Source of the DNA: Bisporella sp. PMI_857
Taxonomy: Eukaryota > Ascomycota > Leotiomycetes > Helotiales > Helotiaceae
DNA: 64,000 nt
Direction of reading: 5' to 3'
Assembly (NCBI GenBank): GCA_021307315.1
Contig: JAJSPD010000083.1
Coordinates: 62,001-126,000 of the forward strand
Shown here one piece after another: positions 11,215-22,758 of this stretch; within the stretch, counting starts at the first letter, position 1; the number at the start of each line of letters is the position of its first letter. The position numbers and the translations under genes were made by a program. Below the pieces are notes generated by a model, which saw only the letters and a list, made by a program, of their open reading frames with translations, had not been told where the DNA came from and did not search any database.

Positions 11215-13343
11215 TTTGGGAAGAGTAGCAGATTTTATTACAATTGGAGTAATACAAGATTGAATTGTGCTTCGAAGGCTGGTTAGGTATCGAATCTGGT
11301 GCGCGAAAGCACTAGCTTTATACCTGCCATCTATAGTTTCTAAGTGTGCCGATCTCGAAAAACTTTTGGATCTTACGGTCACCAAGTCATCAAACTCAAA
11401 GCAAACACGAATGTAAGGCTGTGCTAACTGAATACACAAGCTGAGTTTCAACACATTAGGTTTCTGTGACAAATATTACCGGGAAGAGCATCAATTGGCA
11501 GTGAGAATCACGAGCATGCACCAACTACTTTCGTGGTAGTTCCATCCCTAGATCCAGTGCTTGTTTTGCCCTGCAAATAGGTACCCCAAAATAGCCTCAA
11601 CTATTGCGTCAATGGAGGAAATTAATGAGAACAAGTGTTGAACGATATATAAGGCGTAATAATAATTCGGCAAGAAGCGTGTGCTTTTTGCCGTTTCACA
11701 ACAGGCAACCACCAAGGATCTACATTCATTAGCACAACTTCAACACCTCACTTGATGACAGTAAACTGGCAAAGCTCATCTCCGATACTTCATCTACCAT
11801 CATCGGCGCTGACCTCAAACCGGGGACCATATGTAATGTTGATGTGTTACAAGCTGATATGTCTGCTTCCCTTGTGTAATAGCAAATAGGAGAAGGCTCG
11901 CTTGGGGTACAAAAATAGCCCTGAGGAAAGGGGAGGTAAGCTGATACAATCCTTAAACAGAAACCTCAGCGCTCCTGAATTAAGCGGGGCTGTTGGGCTG
12001 AGAGGGGCTGCACGGGATCCTCTTGTCATTTTGAAAGGGAGATCGCGGGAGCGGGTTTCCCCGCGTTACTCTCTGCTTACAGGACCGGACCTCACCCCCT
12101 CGGCATTGGGCGCATCCCCCTATTCGGGCATAAGCGCACAGGACCGATATTGCTTCTCTGGCTGCGTTGGGACTATTTGGCGCGAGACCTCAGCTTAAGA
12201 TGTCTTTGGCGGCAATAGTGACCCCGGTCGGTAGCTGAACTGCTGGGAATCCTTCTTCTCCTGCTTAAATTGTTAAAGCCAAGCTTCCCCTTGAATACAG
12301 GTCTAGTCATCCGAATCATTCGCATATGCTTACTGCAATGTAGCAATCTTAACCTGGGTTCGTTGCCTTTCCGCCCAAGGGGGCCACGTTCTTCGATGAG
12401 TTGTAGACTTTTCACATGTAGTAGTCCTATTCACGACCTATCACAGTCGCCTATAGATATCCACTGCCAATAACGACCCCATTTCAACCGGCATAGCTCT
12501 GATATAAGCAGAAAATTAATTTCAATCACCGATTATAAAGACCCCCTGCAAGTGTATCCCAATAATACTTGAACTTTAGATACTGCAGTTACTATAATAA
12601 TTTTAATTGATGGGAAACTAAATATAACTACAGTATTTTCTAAGAATACCAAGTACAAATCCTGATCTAAAAGGAGGTGTCCGAGTGATCGACTCTTAGG
12701 AAAGGGGAAATTCAACAGTGCTAAGAAGATAGTTAGCAGGTTGCTGCTTTCAGCAGCCTGCCCTTGAAAGCAGCCGCCATGTGAGATGGACTAGGTCTAG
12801 CGCTCAATACGAGACAATTTGCTTAACAGGTAAAGATATGGAGAATGGATGGTTACTGTTGGAATGCATGTACATAGCTTCACGCGATCTACCGGATCGC
12901 GGGAATTGTGGGTCTTCTATCGCCTATATATTTGCCTTGCAATAGGCCTTAGCTTAGAACAATCAACGAATACCAGAACCACACCAGCAAGAGCATAGTC
13001 AACAGCTACTACGCCTTTTGTTACGTGGTAGGTATTCCGACAATTACAATGGAATAAATAAGCATCACCGCTTCTGAATAACAGGAGCAAGCCAATTCGC
13101 AGAACTATCAAAGCAAAGAATGAAATGATCGTCGTGAGTCAATTACTAGCGCGCAACACTACAGTCATGCATAGCTCTCTGGCGCGCAGCAATAGTAGTA
13201 ATGACGTTTTTAAACGATGAACAACAAAATTCCCTGCTGGCGTAGATGACAAGATGGTGAAGGTAGCCTGTTATTTGGCCGCGAACTTTTAGATTCGGTC
13301 TGTTTCTACTGCTCAACTTGAAGGTCGCCTATTTCGTACCACT
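11215..13343. other. Intergenic with a GC-richer patch and a hairpin
   Basis: No gene recognised. 11,980-12,200 is clearly richer in G and C than its surroundings and open on both strands, but no family was recognised. Around 12,565-12,655 two arms (about 26-31 nt, imperfect) can pair. Otherwise AT-rich DNA. 11,215-11,500 would be the promoter of the secreted-protein gene. Confidence 0.45.
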
Positions 13344-15698
13344 CTATGCGACGATCTCCTCCTTGCATTCAATGCCGTATTTCTAAACGGAATACAGATT
13401 AGCATGTTGAGTTGCTGCTTAGTTAGCTTTACTTACCTTGAGCTCCTTTATCAGGGAATCATTAATCTTGCTGCTCATCGGAGCGACAACGCCTTTCTCA
13501 GAGAGGGTTCCATTTAAAACTTGCTTGACGGCAACAGCGCATGGAATGCCAACTGGATTTAATTAACCACGTTGCACCTAGTCATTCGTGTGCGAATGCT
13601 CACCAAGCTTAGCCATTGCTGAGTAACCACCAGGTTCGGCGCTACCGTACTCGCAAAGGGTTGAAAGCCTCGTCTGCTTGCTACCATCCTTCAACTCAAC
13701 CTCGAACTTATGCTGCAGACTTCGTAGTGTTAGTACTTGTATTCAGAAACACTATGTTTGTTTATCTTCGAGTGTTACAACCAGGACAGTGAATTGAGAC
13801 TCCAATCATGTCATTGTTAGAGGTTATCCACTTACATCACGAGATCTCGTTCTCCCTCCCCAAATTGCATTTTCTTTTCGAGAGTAGCGCAAATAGTATC
13901 CAGTGGATTTCCTCTTGGAATGATCTTCAGCCCCATGGTGTTAGTGAAATCTGCTGATGGAACGTTGCGCAAAATCTACATTAGCACATGGCTACCAAAG
14001 CCAGCACCTCGAGTGAACAGGAACATGAAACATAAATGCTTACTTTCTCTGACGAAAATATCCCAAGCCATCTCAGGCCCCCCAAGATGTGCTCTCTTTG
14101 CTCGTTGTCTTTGAAAGCGGTGTTAGCGGAGATAGCCGCGATAAGATCCTTTTCATCTGATGACGGAGTAGCAAGGACCTTCTGCGTTGCCTCCTTCCAA
14201 GGGATTGGTTCCTTGCAGTAGCTTTGTTCCTCGTCTTTGAGAAAGCCTATGTCGACAAGAACCTTGACGAATTCTGGGAAGCCCGCGTATCTTAGTGTAC
14301 CTCTAGATACATGTCAGTAACCTATATAGCCATGAAGCATTTAATTTGATAAGTGTACCTGACGATAGTCTGCGCCTCAGGGATGTTGTAGCGCTCCTTA
14401 TATCCGGTGGAATCTCTATTTGGATATGCAACAAGGGCAAATCCTTCAATACCAAATGTCAATATTACATATCAAAGGAAGGTTCATGTGTTGAATCATG
14501 GTTCCCGGTTCGAGACCACGTCCTCAGACACATTGCGGTATGTGGTTACTTACCTGGGTATATGTGGTATGGCTTAGCGGTAGCCATTAGGTCTTTTATC
14601 GTGCTATATTAGCGTTTGCTTCTACAGAAAATGTTGGGCTATTGCCCTGCATATGACTGATATATGATATGAATTGCCCAGTACACGAGTTTCTTACCTG
14701 GACCCGCCACGTTGACAATCTTGCCATCTTGATAAAAGCTGGCAGAGTTCCGCAATGCAAGTAAAACACCACGGGGTGACCTTGAACCCTGCTGTATTAG
14801 CATCATTATTTTAAAGGCTGTTGATGCACCGGTGACTAGGGTCTTAATGAATCACGTGCGGAAATGTATGGAAGTTGCCACTAATAGGACGCAGTGGCGC
14901 CAAGTAACTTATGTATATAATACTAATAGGAGTTCTTACCAAGAAAATTTGTATCCCAGGGGGTTTCCAGAGTTTTCTGGTGCTGGTAGGCCTCCACAGT
15001 ATGATAGGAACGAGGTGATCTTTCCTCCTTCTCGGTGGACTTCTTCGATGGTCTTAACAGCGTCTGAATGATCAGTATTGTATGCTTGTTTCATATCCTC
15101 CGTAGATTCTTACATAGGTGATCGATTCCTGGATCTGTAGAAAAGTCAGCCAGTTCGCAATGGATATGAGAAACAAGTTTGTGAAAAGGAACATACCCAA
15201 CCCGATCTCATTCATGACAGTGATGCCGGCATCCTTGCACTGTTGGTCGAGCTCAAGCATCGCCGGCGAAACGTAGCTTGTGGTGACAACATGCTTCTTT
15301 TGTCGGATGGCAGATTTGATGACGGTGGCGTGGAAGGTGTAGGGGATCAAGCTAATGACAAGGTCGTGCTTCGCGAGCTCTGCGTCCAAGGCCTGATCGT
15401 TGGTAACATCGAGCGAGATTGGGTTGGTATTCTTAACGCCGACCGAGAGAGATTTGGCGGATTCAAGAGTCCTACAAGCTGGAGAAGCGTCAGTGGGCTG
15501 GCTAATCCTGAAGATGGCTTCAGCCGAGGAAAAGTCATACCGACTGTCACGAAGATGCCCGACTCGGAAAGGATATCGAGGGTTGGTCTCGTGACGAAAC
15601 CAGCGCCGAGCATCAACACCCTACGAAAAAAGGATACATGGTGAGTATGAGGGTGTCCTCGATGTAGGGCAAGTGGTGCCTTACTTGTGGGACGCCAT
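13344..15698 (-). CDS. LYS9: Saccharopine reductase (L-glutamate-forming), Lys9 type
   Basis: Thirteen small exons join without any frame error: 15698-15685, 15620-15541, 15478-15197, 15134-15114, 15063-14940, 14780-14698, 14592-14554, 14443-14359, 14302-14044, 13924-13836, 13719-13604, 13552-13437, 13382-13344 (1,347 nt, 448 residues, the usual length). The N-terminus [17 protein letters not shown] is the dinucleotide-binding motif. Also present are [19 protein letters not shown], the GLDPGIDHLYAVKT segment rebuilt from three exons, [26 protein letters not shown] and the C-terminal [22 protein letters not shown] region. The enzyme condenses alpha-aminoadipate semialdehyde with glutamate to saccharopine using NADPH (EC 1.5.1.10), the penultimate lysine step in fungi. 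It is intact despite decayed neighbours. Twelve introns is a high number. Whether it is the sole copy cannot be told. Confidence 0.92.
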
Positions 15699-17647
15699 TG
15701 TGGCTTAGTATATATTTCGTAGGTTGGTGGTAATTGAACTCCAAGGTTGTGCGTCCGAGATCAAATGACCAGAGCACTGTTACACGATATTCAAAGGTCC
15801 CGTGGTGGATGCAACCCTTCTTTATTTGGAGGGGTTTGCTGTAGCGGTTTGTTGAAGCTGTTCCGTCATTGTTGAAAATTCTGAGGTGGGGTTGGTGGTG
15901 GTCGCGTCCCGATGTCGGCAGTGGAGGTGGTGTTAGAGGAATGTAGCCACTATTTATGGCTGCGTCGAGGTGTGGCTTGGGATTAAATGGAAAAAAACTC
16001 TATATTGAATCAAGTTCGGAGGTCTAACCCTATACAATACAATAAATACTTGGTCAAGATCTCTAGAACTCGCTACTGTAAGAATGATATTTGGATGACG
16101 TAATACTTCATGTCCCAATGCCCCTCATAACAGTAATTATCTAGCAAATCCCGAGAACCAACATACCTGACACAGGCCCCAGCTATGAACTATCCCACCA
16201 CAATCCCAATTATTTTGGTAGAGAATCTAGCTATTACTACAGCTTGCATCCCGTACTTGAAGCATTTCATTGAAAAGCTTCGAGTCTGGTCTTATTAAAA
16301 AGGACGATTTACAGGGTCATGGGGAAACCATAAGCAATGGAACATATGGGTCCGCGAACAAGTCAAAGGGATCTCAACTTTCTAGGAACGTCTTTGAGAT
16401 TCCTCAGCCTAAAAGCGCTACAGCTGAACTTGAGCAACTGCAGCCAGGCGGCCACCCTCAGGCAGTAGCATCAGTCACAGTTGGCATGGGTGATAGTAGG
16501 AGGGAATAGGATAGACAGTGAGGGGAGTAGGGTTCAAATGATCACGCAAGCCAAGACGCGGGTGGTGGCCAATACCCTAACATCAGGTCTCAGGAACAAT
16601 AAAATAATCTATAGAAGCCTAAAATGAAGCTGGTGTACCCAACCAGGATTAGACGCGTAGCTGCTGTTTTACTTATAGGTCTATGGCAACGGTATTCTAA
16701 TTAGTCATCCCATACTTGCCTTTGCGTTTTGATCTCAGCTACTAAGTGGTTAATCGAAAAAGCGCGACCAGTAATGAATTTGAGGTCTTGATTTTCCTTC
16801 CTAGCGCCTTGAATATTCTGCTTGCAGTCTAGAATTTCTGGACCGATTTACCTCAAATGTTCTTTGTAACCTTGTGCCTATCTCCGGAGCGGGTTATATG
16901 AAATTCGATTGCAGGAAGTGAACTGTACCTATTTTTGATGCCAAAACTTCTATATATATGATTCATCCATAAATATAGGTAGTAAATGCTTCAAATGTCA
17001 ACTAGTAGGGACATCTAAAGCACTCTGTACTGCATCTCTCCCAAGCCAGGATGTACATCCTTGTCAGGCTGCATTGAATTGAAAAATGTTGGATGCCGTT
17101 TTGGGCTAACCGCATAACCTGGGACACCACGCGACAAATACCAATTAAAAGGTTCCGATAGCGAAGCTAGATTGCACAGAGGACCGCCTTGGTCAGTTCT
17201 ACGGAAAGTAGGTTAACCCCGTCAAGCCAGCACGTTTTGTTCTGAAGCCGTAACGTGGCCATTGCAGGCAGGTATTCCGGGTTAGATCCAGAACCGTGTT
17301 GGATTTTGAATAAAAGTGGAGAAGGCAATAGTTCTTCTCAACAATGCTTCATTTAGAACGTAGAATAATAATTGTGAGCTGATTATCCAGATAAAGGAAT
17401 TTAAGTTACTTCAAACAACTCACAGTTTCAATTTACCCCTTCTCCAATGCTGATACCATCCATCACATATCCAAATCGGCTAATTGTTTATTTGCTGGAT
17501 CATTCCCTCCTTTTGATGTCTATTTTTCTGTAGCTTTTTTCTTCACACAGCTTTACTCCAATAGTGGATAAGTCCTATGAGGCCCATTAATGCAACGGCT
17601 TCCCAGATATCAAAGATGAACCGTTGTCGACCGAAGCTAGTTTTTAA
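15699..17647. other. Intergenic, no gene recognised
   Basis: Begins with the LYS9 upstream region. A 79-codon plus-strand frame (16270-16509) has no recognised similarity. No repeats or RNA genes seen in the remaining 1.9 kb. Confidence 0.45.
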
Positions 17648-18640
17648 ATGCAGTCAAATGCGGAGCGCGATGACTCGCAACTCAGGCGTGTTGGAAAGAA
17701 GCCTTACCGGAGCCTCTCGCTTTCTAGAAATACACCCGCGAATCATATCTATCTGAATGTAGCGCAACACGACTTTATTTCGATTCTTGGATCTAGCCGT
17801 ACCGTTATGGTTACTTGAGAAGGTGGACTAATGTGGATATCCTGGGGCTATATTTTCGCATAGTATGTTTACTAACGAAGACACAGGGCTTTTCTCGGGA
17901 TATTCAATAACAGCGGGTATGCAGGCTCTATCTATGCCTATCTGATCACCTGGGTTGGCACATTTTGTATCTTTGCAACAATGGGGGAGTCGGTTTTGAC
18001 GTATGTGCGGTATCATGTAAGGATCAGCTCTCATTGCTGACAATTGTGCAGGCGCCTACCTCCGGGAGGTTAGTATCATTGGGTATCAATGTTGGCCCCA
18101 GCGAATTCCAAGAAATTCCTAAGCTATTTGATCGGCCAGTATGATTTACGGCTCCCCAACTGCTAAGCTAAAAAGTTCATAAGTTGGCTGGCTGTCCTCG
18201 ACTGGCAATCCGGTGTTGCAGGAGTCGGATATCTCTCTGGAACGCTTTCCCAAGGTGTTATTGCAATAAATGACACAAGTTACGCTCCCAAGCCTTGGCA
18301 AGGACCCTACTATTCTGGGCAGCTGTATTATTTGCTGCTTTTATCAATACGGTTATCAGTAGTCTTCTTCCAAAAGTCGAAGATTTAGTCCTTATTTTAC
18401 ATGATCTTGGATTCTTCGCCATCCTCATCTCTCTAGTCAACGTAGGTCCCTACGGCAGCGCGAAGGATGTTTGTACTGTATTCAACAATGACTAACTATC
18501 GTTCATGATTGGAATGATAGGATCAGTTTGAAATTTCCTCGGTATGTCTCACTCAAGAACCTTTGGTTCCTCAATAGATTGCTAATTGTATTGATAAAGA
18601 TGCTGTTAGTGCTGTTCACCTGAGTACATACTCTACTCCA
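17648..18640 (+). pseudogene. Amino-acid/GABA permease remnant (APC superfamily)
   Basis: From ATG 17648 the frame gives DDSQLRRVGKKPYR, then the first transmembrane segment with ISILGSSRTVMVT followed by TGA where family members have Trp in TWEG. After an intron with a TACTAAC branch (acceptor near 17,886) it reads IFNNSGYAGSIYAYLITWVG, then APTSG, a 1-nt insertion plus CAG-to-TAG change, YHWVSMLAP, KKFLSYLIG, VLDWQSGVAGVGYLSGT, and the membrane segment RTLLFWAAVLFAAFINTVI. Weak text (SFMIGMIGSVWNFLG, DAVSAVHLS) continues to about 18,640, after which it ends. This is the N-terminal half of a 12-TM fungal permease of the GABA/choline transporter-like group, inactivated by nonsense, frameshift and truncation. 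Confidence 0.75.
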
Positions 18641-19326
18641 ATCTTCAATACCACAACATATTAAAACTCGTAACGCGCTCTCCGCACGCGGTAGCCCTGA
18701 AACTGTGCAACAGAAGCGTAAAGAACTGCCTAAAGCAGGGTTGCAAAGAGAAGTGGAAGATGGGAGTAAAATAAAATGTGTATGTAGCCTGAGATATAAA
18801 ATGGGGATACAAGAAGTCATCTAAAGGGAGTATAAATAATGTTTAGATATGGAGGTTGTAAAGTCTCAATTCGGAAGCCGGTCACATGATAGCATAATCC
18901 CTGAAAGTTTGCCTAAATTACGAAAGCTGCACTACAACACCTACCTTTGATCGAGCATATCTTCAACTACAATGATCGTAGAACTATACAGATAAGTGCA
19001 GTGTTATCTACGGGATGTTAGCAGCGGAAAACATCATAAACTTACGAAGTTATATTCCTAACCCTTCCTCTCTAACACATGCTTGAAGTTTCAAAGAATT
19101 AATAGCAGCGGAAAAAAGGGAAATTAGTGTCTCAGCCTCAAAGTGGTATATGGGATGTGGTATCTAAGGACCTCAGTTTTGAACACAGGTCATTTTGCGT
19201 GGGCAGAATCCGCTCACCGCCTAGTATTTGTGCCCAGATACCAGGTGGAGCGCTCACTCAACCACCTTTGACCATTTTAATTCCCTCCACCAAATTATCA
19301 GTGCCCTGCCAGAACAACACGCACAC
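18641..19326. other. Intergenic, upstream of the RidA-like gene
   Basis: No coding signal on either strand. The last 250 bases should contain the promoter and 5' leader of the RidA-like gene. Confidence 0.45.
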
Positions 19327-19785
19327 ATGGCAGAAAACACTGAACCACGCACCTTCAATCCCGAGGGTGTCCCCCTCCCCCACCCGACCTACAACCACGT
19401 CTGCATCATGCCGCTTATCCCCGGCTCCGTCGACCTTATTACTCTGGCGGGGCTAACAGGCATCGACGAATCCAGCAGCTCCAACCCCAAAACCGTCCCG
19501 GAGCAAGCCCCCATTGCGTATAAAATGATCAAGACGTGTCTCGCGGCCGCGGGGGCCACTCCCAGAGATATCGTGCAGGTGCGGCACTATATTGTGAAAG
19601 AAACGGGCGACCCAGAGGTGGACAAACTAGATGTTGTAGAGCGTGGGTGGGGAGACGCTTGGATCGAGTTTATGGATCGCGAGGCTAAGGGACATAGGCC
19701 ACCAGATACGGTAGTTGGTGTGGCTTCTTTGGCAACGAAGGATATTCTGTATGAGTGCGAGGTTTGGGCGGTAGTAAGAAAGTAA
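19327..19785 (+). CDS. RidA/YjgF/UK114 family protein
   Basis: Single-exon frame of 152 residues. The start at 19327 (MAENTEPRTF) is preferred over upstream in-frame ATG 19228 because family similarity begins about there (NPEGVPLPHPTYNHVC). Core features are the beta-strand LITLAGLTGID, the helix APIAYKMIKTCLAAAGATPRDIV, VRHYIV and the C-terminal PPDTVVGVASLATKDILYECEVWAVV. RidA proteins form trimers and many deaminate reactive enamine/imine intermediates of amino-acid metabolism. The diagnostic Arg of true RidA is not in its canonical RxxPP context here, so imine deaminase activity is uncertain and a divergent subfamily is more likely. Base composition is clearly more GC-rich than its flanks. 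Intact. Confidence 0.85.
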   Translation: MAENTEPRTFNPEGVPLPHPTYNHVCIMPLIPGSVDLITLAGLTGIDESSSSNPKTVPEQAPIAYKMIKTCLAAAGATPRDIVQVRHYIVKETGDPEVDKLDVVERGWGDAWIEFMDREAKGHRPPDTVVGVASLATKDILYECEVWAVVRK

Positions 19786-20317
19786 GGAGACTGGTAGGAA
19801 TGGCGAACGGGAAGGAGCTCTAGCTTCTTTGCTGTTTGGAATTCTTTTTTAGAAAAGTTAGCAAGGCACAGTTTGTCACGATCATGGATCATGTGACCTA
19901 GATGGGCTTGGCACGACCCCTCATTTCTATCATGATCGCGCACAACAATTGCCTTTCCTCCTTAGTTTAGTATTCTCGTAATAGAACCACCTTACTAGCC
20001 GCCTCACCAGGCCAAAGGATTGGGCTTTCGTGACACAGCTACGATTGTTCTACCAATCAAGCCACTGCACTCATTATAGAAAGATTCATTGGTTATTACT
20101 GTCACGAGCATGGTCCTATAAGCCTGGAAAGGCGGGTTGTAGGTGCTTCAATACGAAAATACTAAACTAAGGAGGAGAGGTGGAGCTCTGGAAAAGCTCT
20201 CAACTAAGTCTGGCTTTCAGGCCGGTGATACTAGTCCCAATCAGGGAGCATACGCGAACTTGTCACGTGCTAACCCTAATAATTACCTCAATACTCATTT
20301 CTACCTCTTTCATTGTA
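19786..20317. other. Intergenic, start of transposon block
   Basis: No gene recognised. DNA lying between the RidA-like gene and the first LINE fragment. Confidence 0.45.
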
Positions 20318-20488
20318 TAGCAAATATTTTACGGAAGCCCGGCATGCCGACTTTAGCTAATCGACATTTACGTCTATTGTTCGACAACCAATTTAGTTCA
20401 ATTAACACCGGTATTCCGCAAAGCAGCTTTATTTCGACAATATTATTTTTGATCTATATTTTTGATTTATTTGCAAAGCCAGCTTCGT
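20318..20488 (+). mobile_element. LINE reverse-transcriptase fragment
   Basis: The translation LRKPGMPTLANRHLRLLFDN followed by INTGIPQSSFISTILFLIYI is a degraded copy of the RT segment seen intact in the longer LINE copies here (LRKLGMPTSLISW, NRQLRLLFDN, IDTGIPQGSPISPILFLIYI). The PQGSP motif has become PQSSF and about 36 nt between the first two blocks are missing. It is cut on the right by an (ATT)n tract. Confidence 0.8.
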
Positions 20489-20541
20489 CGATTATGATTA
20501 TTATTATTATTATTATGATTATTATTATTATTATTATTATG

Positions 20542-20584
<43 letters not shown>

Positions 20585-20625
20585 CTTTTAACGTGCTGTA
20601 TCACTCGAGGACTATGTAGCACGGC
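20489..20625 (-). mobile_element. 5'-truncated LINE insertion: (ATT)n tail plus 3' end
   Basis: 20,489-20,583 is an ATT/ATG trinucleotide repeat with a few GATT interruptions. It is followed by CCTTTTAACGTGCTGTATCA and about 20 more bases that match the 3' end of the LINE copy at 25,511 (minus) and of the full-length copy at about 39,130-39,204. Read on the minus strand this is a LINE 3' terminus with its (AAT)n tail. Only about 42 bp of element plus tail are present, as expected from abortive target-primed reverse transcription. Target is the RT fragment to the left. Confidence 0.75.
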
Positions 20626-22758
20626 TAGACAGCACTCAAATCGACACTGTCGTGCGCGTTTATAGCTACGACCCAAGATGTGACAGGCTGATAGTAACCT
20701 ATTCAATTGACTATCACTGCTATATTACAAAGAGAATCAACATAAGGAGAGAAAAGGAGAATACAGGAGATTACAGGTTTTATAGCTAGGCCTGTAACGA
20801 GTCCGCTAATACGTAACGGGTCGGTAGCTCCACAAAAAGTTCACGGTAGCTACGCGCTGTTACGTAGTTGCAACGAAAACTAGCTCGTACTAAAAACATA
20901 TACAGCCGAGTTATTTTTACGAGTTTAACTCGTTATATTACTTTTTTTTTACAAGTTAATATACTTTTCGTAACGTTTTGTAACTGACTTTTTAGTTCGT
21001 AAACTTTTTTACAGTTTGTTTTTGTTTTTTTTAGTTTCGAACTTTTTTAAAGCTGCTGTTTTTTTTAAAGCGTTAACTAATTTTTATATCGGTTTAACGT
21101 AGTTTACTTATTTAACTAAATACTTTTTTGACTTTTTACAGCTTTTTTTTTTAACGAGTTCGTAAAATTTCTTTTATTTTGTACTCGTTTTTTTTTAGCT
21201 ATTATTTGCAGTTGTAGCCGCTGGTTTTTACAATTTAAAAAAAAAACAAGTTTGTAAATATTAAACGTAACAGTTTTGCGTAAAAAATATTTTTGATTTT
21301 TAGTAATGTATTAAACTAGTAGCTATAAAAGTTTATTATTTTAATAATTTAAAATTTAGTATAGCGAATATTTAGCTTTTTCGATAGTTTGTTTATAGTT
21401 ATATTTTTTAAATTTAGCTAAACGTAATTATTTACTTAATATCGAAAATTTTGTTGTCGATAGCGATTTGTTGCTTTTTTTTTGTTGTTTTTAAGTATTA
21501 ACTATTGTTATTTGTGTTTATTTTGTAACTTTTAAAATTTTGCAAACGAATTTTTTTTTTGTTAAACTTTTTTTGCTTTTTGCTCGTAACAGTTTTATAA
21601 CTTTTAAAGCATTATATTATAACTATAAAAAAAATTAAAAAAACTTACTTTTGTAAACGTTAAGTTTTTGCTATTTAGCGCTAGTTCTACAATAAACAAT
21701 AGTTTCGTTTAGTTGTTTTGCGAATAGTTTACAAAAGTTTATAAAAACGTTTTTATAATTTAGTTTTTGTTTTTTGTAGTTTTATTCGTTTTTAAATAGT
21801 AAACTGTAAAAAGCTGTTTGTCGATTTGTAACAGTTTATAAACGCGCATTTACAAAGTTTTACAAACTGCGTTTTTCGATTTGAAATTATAGCTAAAAGC
21901 AAATTATGGTTTTTATAAAAATCCGTAAAAAAGTTTTTGTTAAGTTTTTTTGTATTTATAAAGTTTACAGTTTCGAAAATAGCTTTTTTTTTAGTCGGTT
22001 AGTAATTACTAAAATGTTTTTACAGTTTATATTTTTAAAAAGCTAAATAACGAAATTTATAAAATTTTGCGTTATTGTTGTTTCGAAATAAGCAAAAACT
22101 TTAAAAATCTTTATTTACTGTTTTTTTAAGCTTTATTTGTTTTGTAAAAATCGTAATTACAAACGAATTTTTGTATATGTTTCGATATACTAAACTAAAA
22201 AAACTGTTTAAGTATTAGCGTTATAGTATTATTCTTTTTTTAAATAGCCGTAAAGCATAAAATCATAAATTAACTGTATTAATTTAATTTGTAACTTTTT
22301 TTTTGGAAATTTAGTATTAGTTACGAAATAATAAAACTTTTAAAAAAAACTTTAAATATTTCGCAAAAAAAACTTTAATTCCGAAAACTACAAATAATTT
22401 ACAAACTTGTTTTTGTACTGTTTTTAACATTTGCACGTATTTAAAGTTTGTAAACGTTGCTGTTTTTTTACAGTTTTTATAAATTGTTTAATAAACTTTA
22501 TAACAAGATTGTTTATTGTTTTTCGACAATACTTTTTTTGTTAAATTTCGCGATTGCTAATTTAGCAAATATTTTATTAGCTTTTTTTTTTGCACTATTA
22601 ATAATTTCAACAACTATATTATTCGATAGCGTAATTTATCGTTTATAGTATCGATCAGCAAATTTTGTTTTCGACGAAACAAAACGTTTGTATATTTATT
22701 GTTTTTTTTTTATTAGTAAACAATTACGAAATTGTACTGCAAAAAAATCAGTAATTAG
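20626..22758. other. Strongly T-skewed AT-rich tract
   Basis: From about 20,880 the plus strand is dominated by T runs. In 20,941-21,000 I count 32 T, 13 A, 8 C and 7 G. CC is very rare while CG persists, and no open frame has family similarity. It looks like a heavily mutated repeat, perhaps a transposon mutated on one strand preferentially. 20,626-20,879 is more balanced and may belong to another old repeat. The tract stops exactly at the LTR start. Confidence 0.6.

Noticed and set aside
10835..11263. Plus-strand frame of 142 codons
   Set aside because: Antisense of the signal-peptide/SH3-like exon; no similarity of its own.
14490..14535. tRNA-like GGTTCGAGACC box
   Set aside because: Lies inside a LYS9 intron; no acceptor stem or anticodon arm can be drawn around it.
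15243..15644. Plus-strand frame of 133 codons
   Set aside because: Antisense shadow of LYS9 exons 2-3, which have clear family similarity on the minus strand.
20143..20619. 158-codon plus-strand frame with poly-isoleucine end
   Set aside because: Chance frame joining a degraded LINE RT fragment to the trinucleotide repeat.
20467..20706. Minus-strand frame encoding a polyasparagine protein
   Set aside because: It is only the translation of the (ATT)n LINE tail; no start context or conserved flanks.
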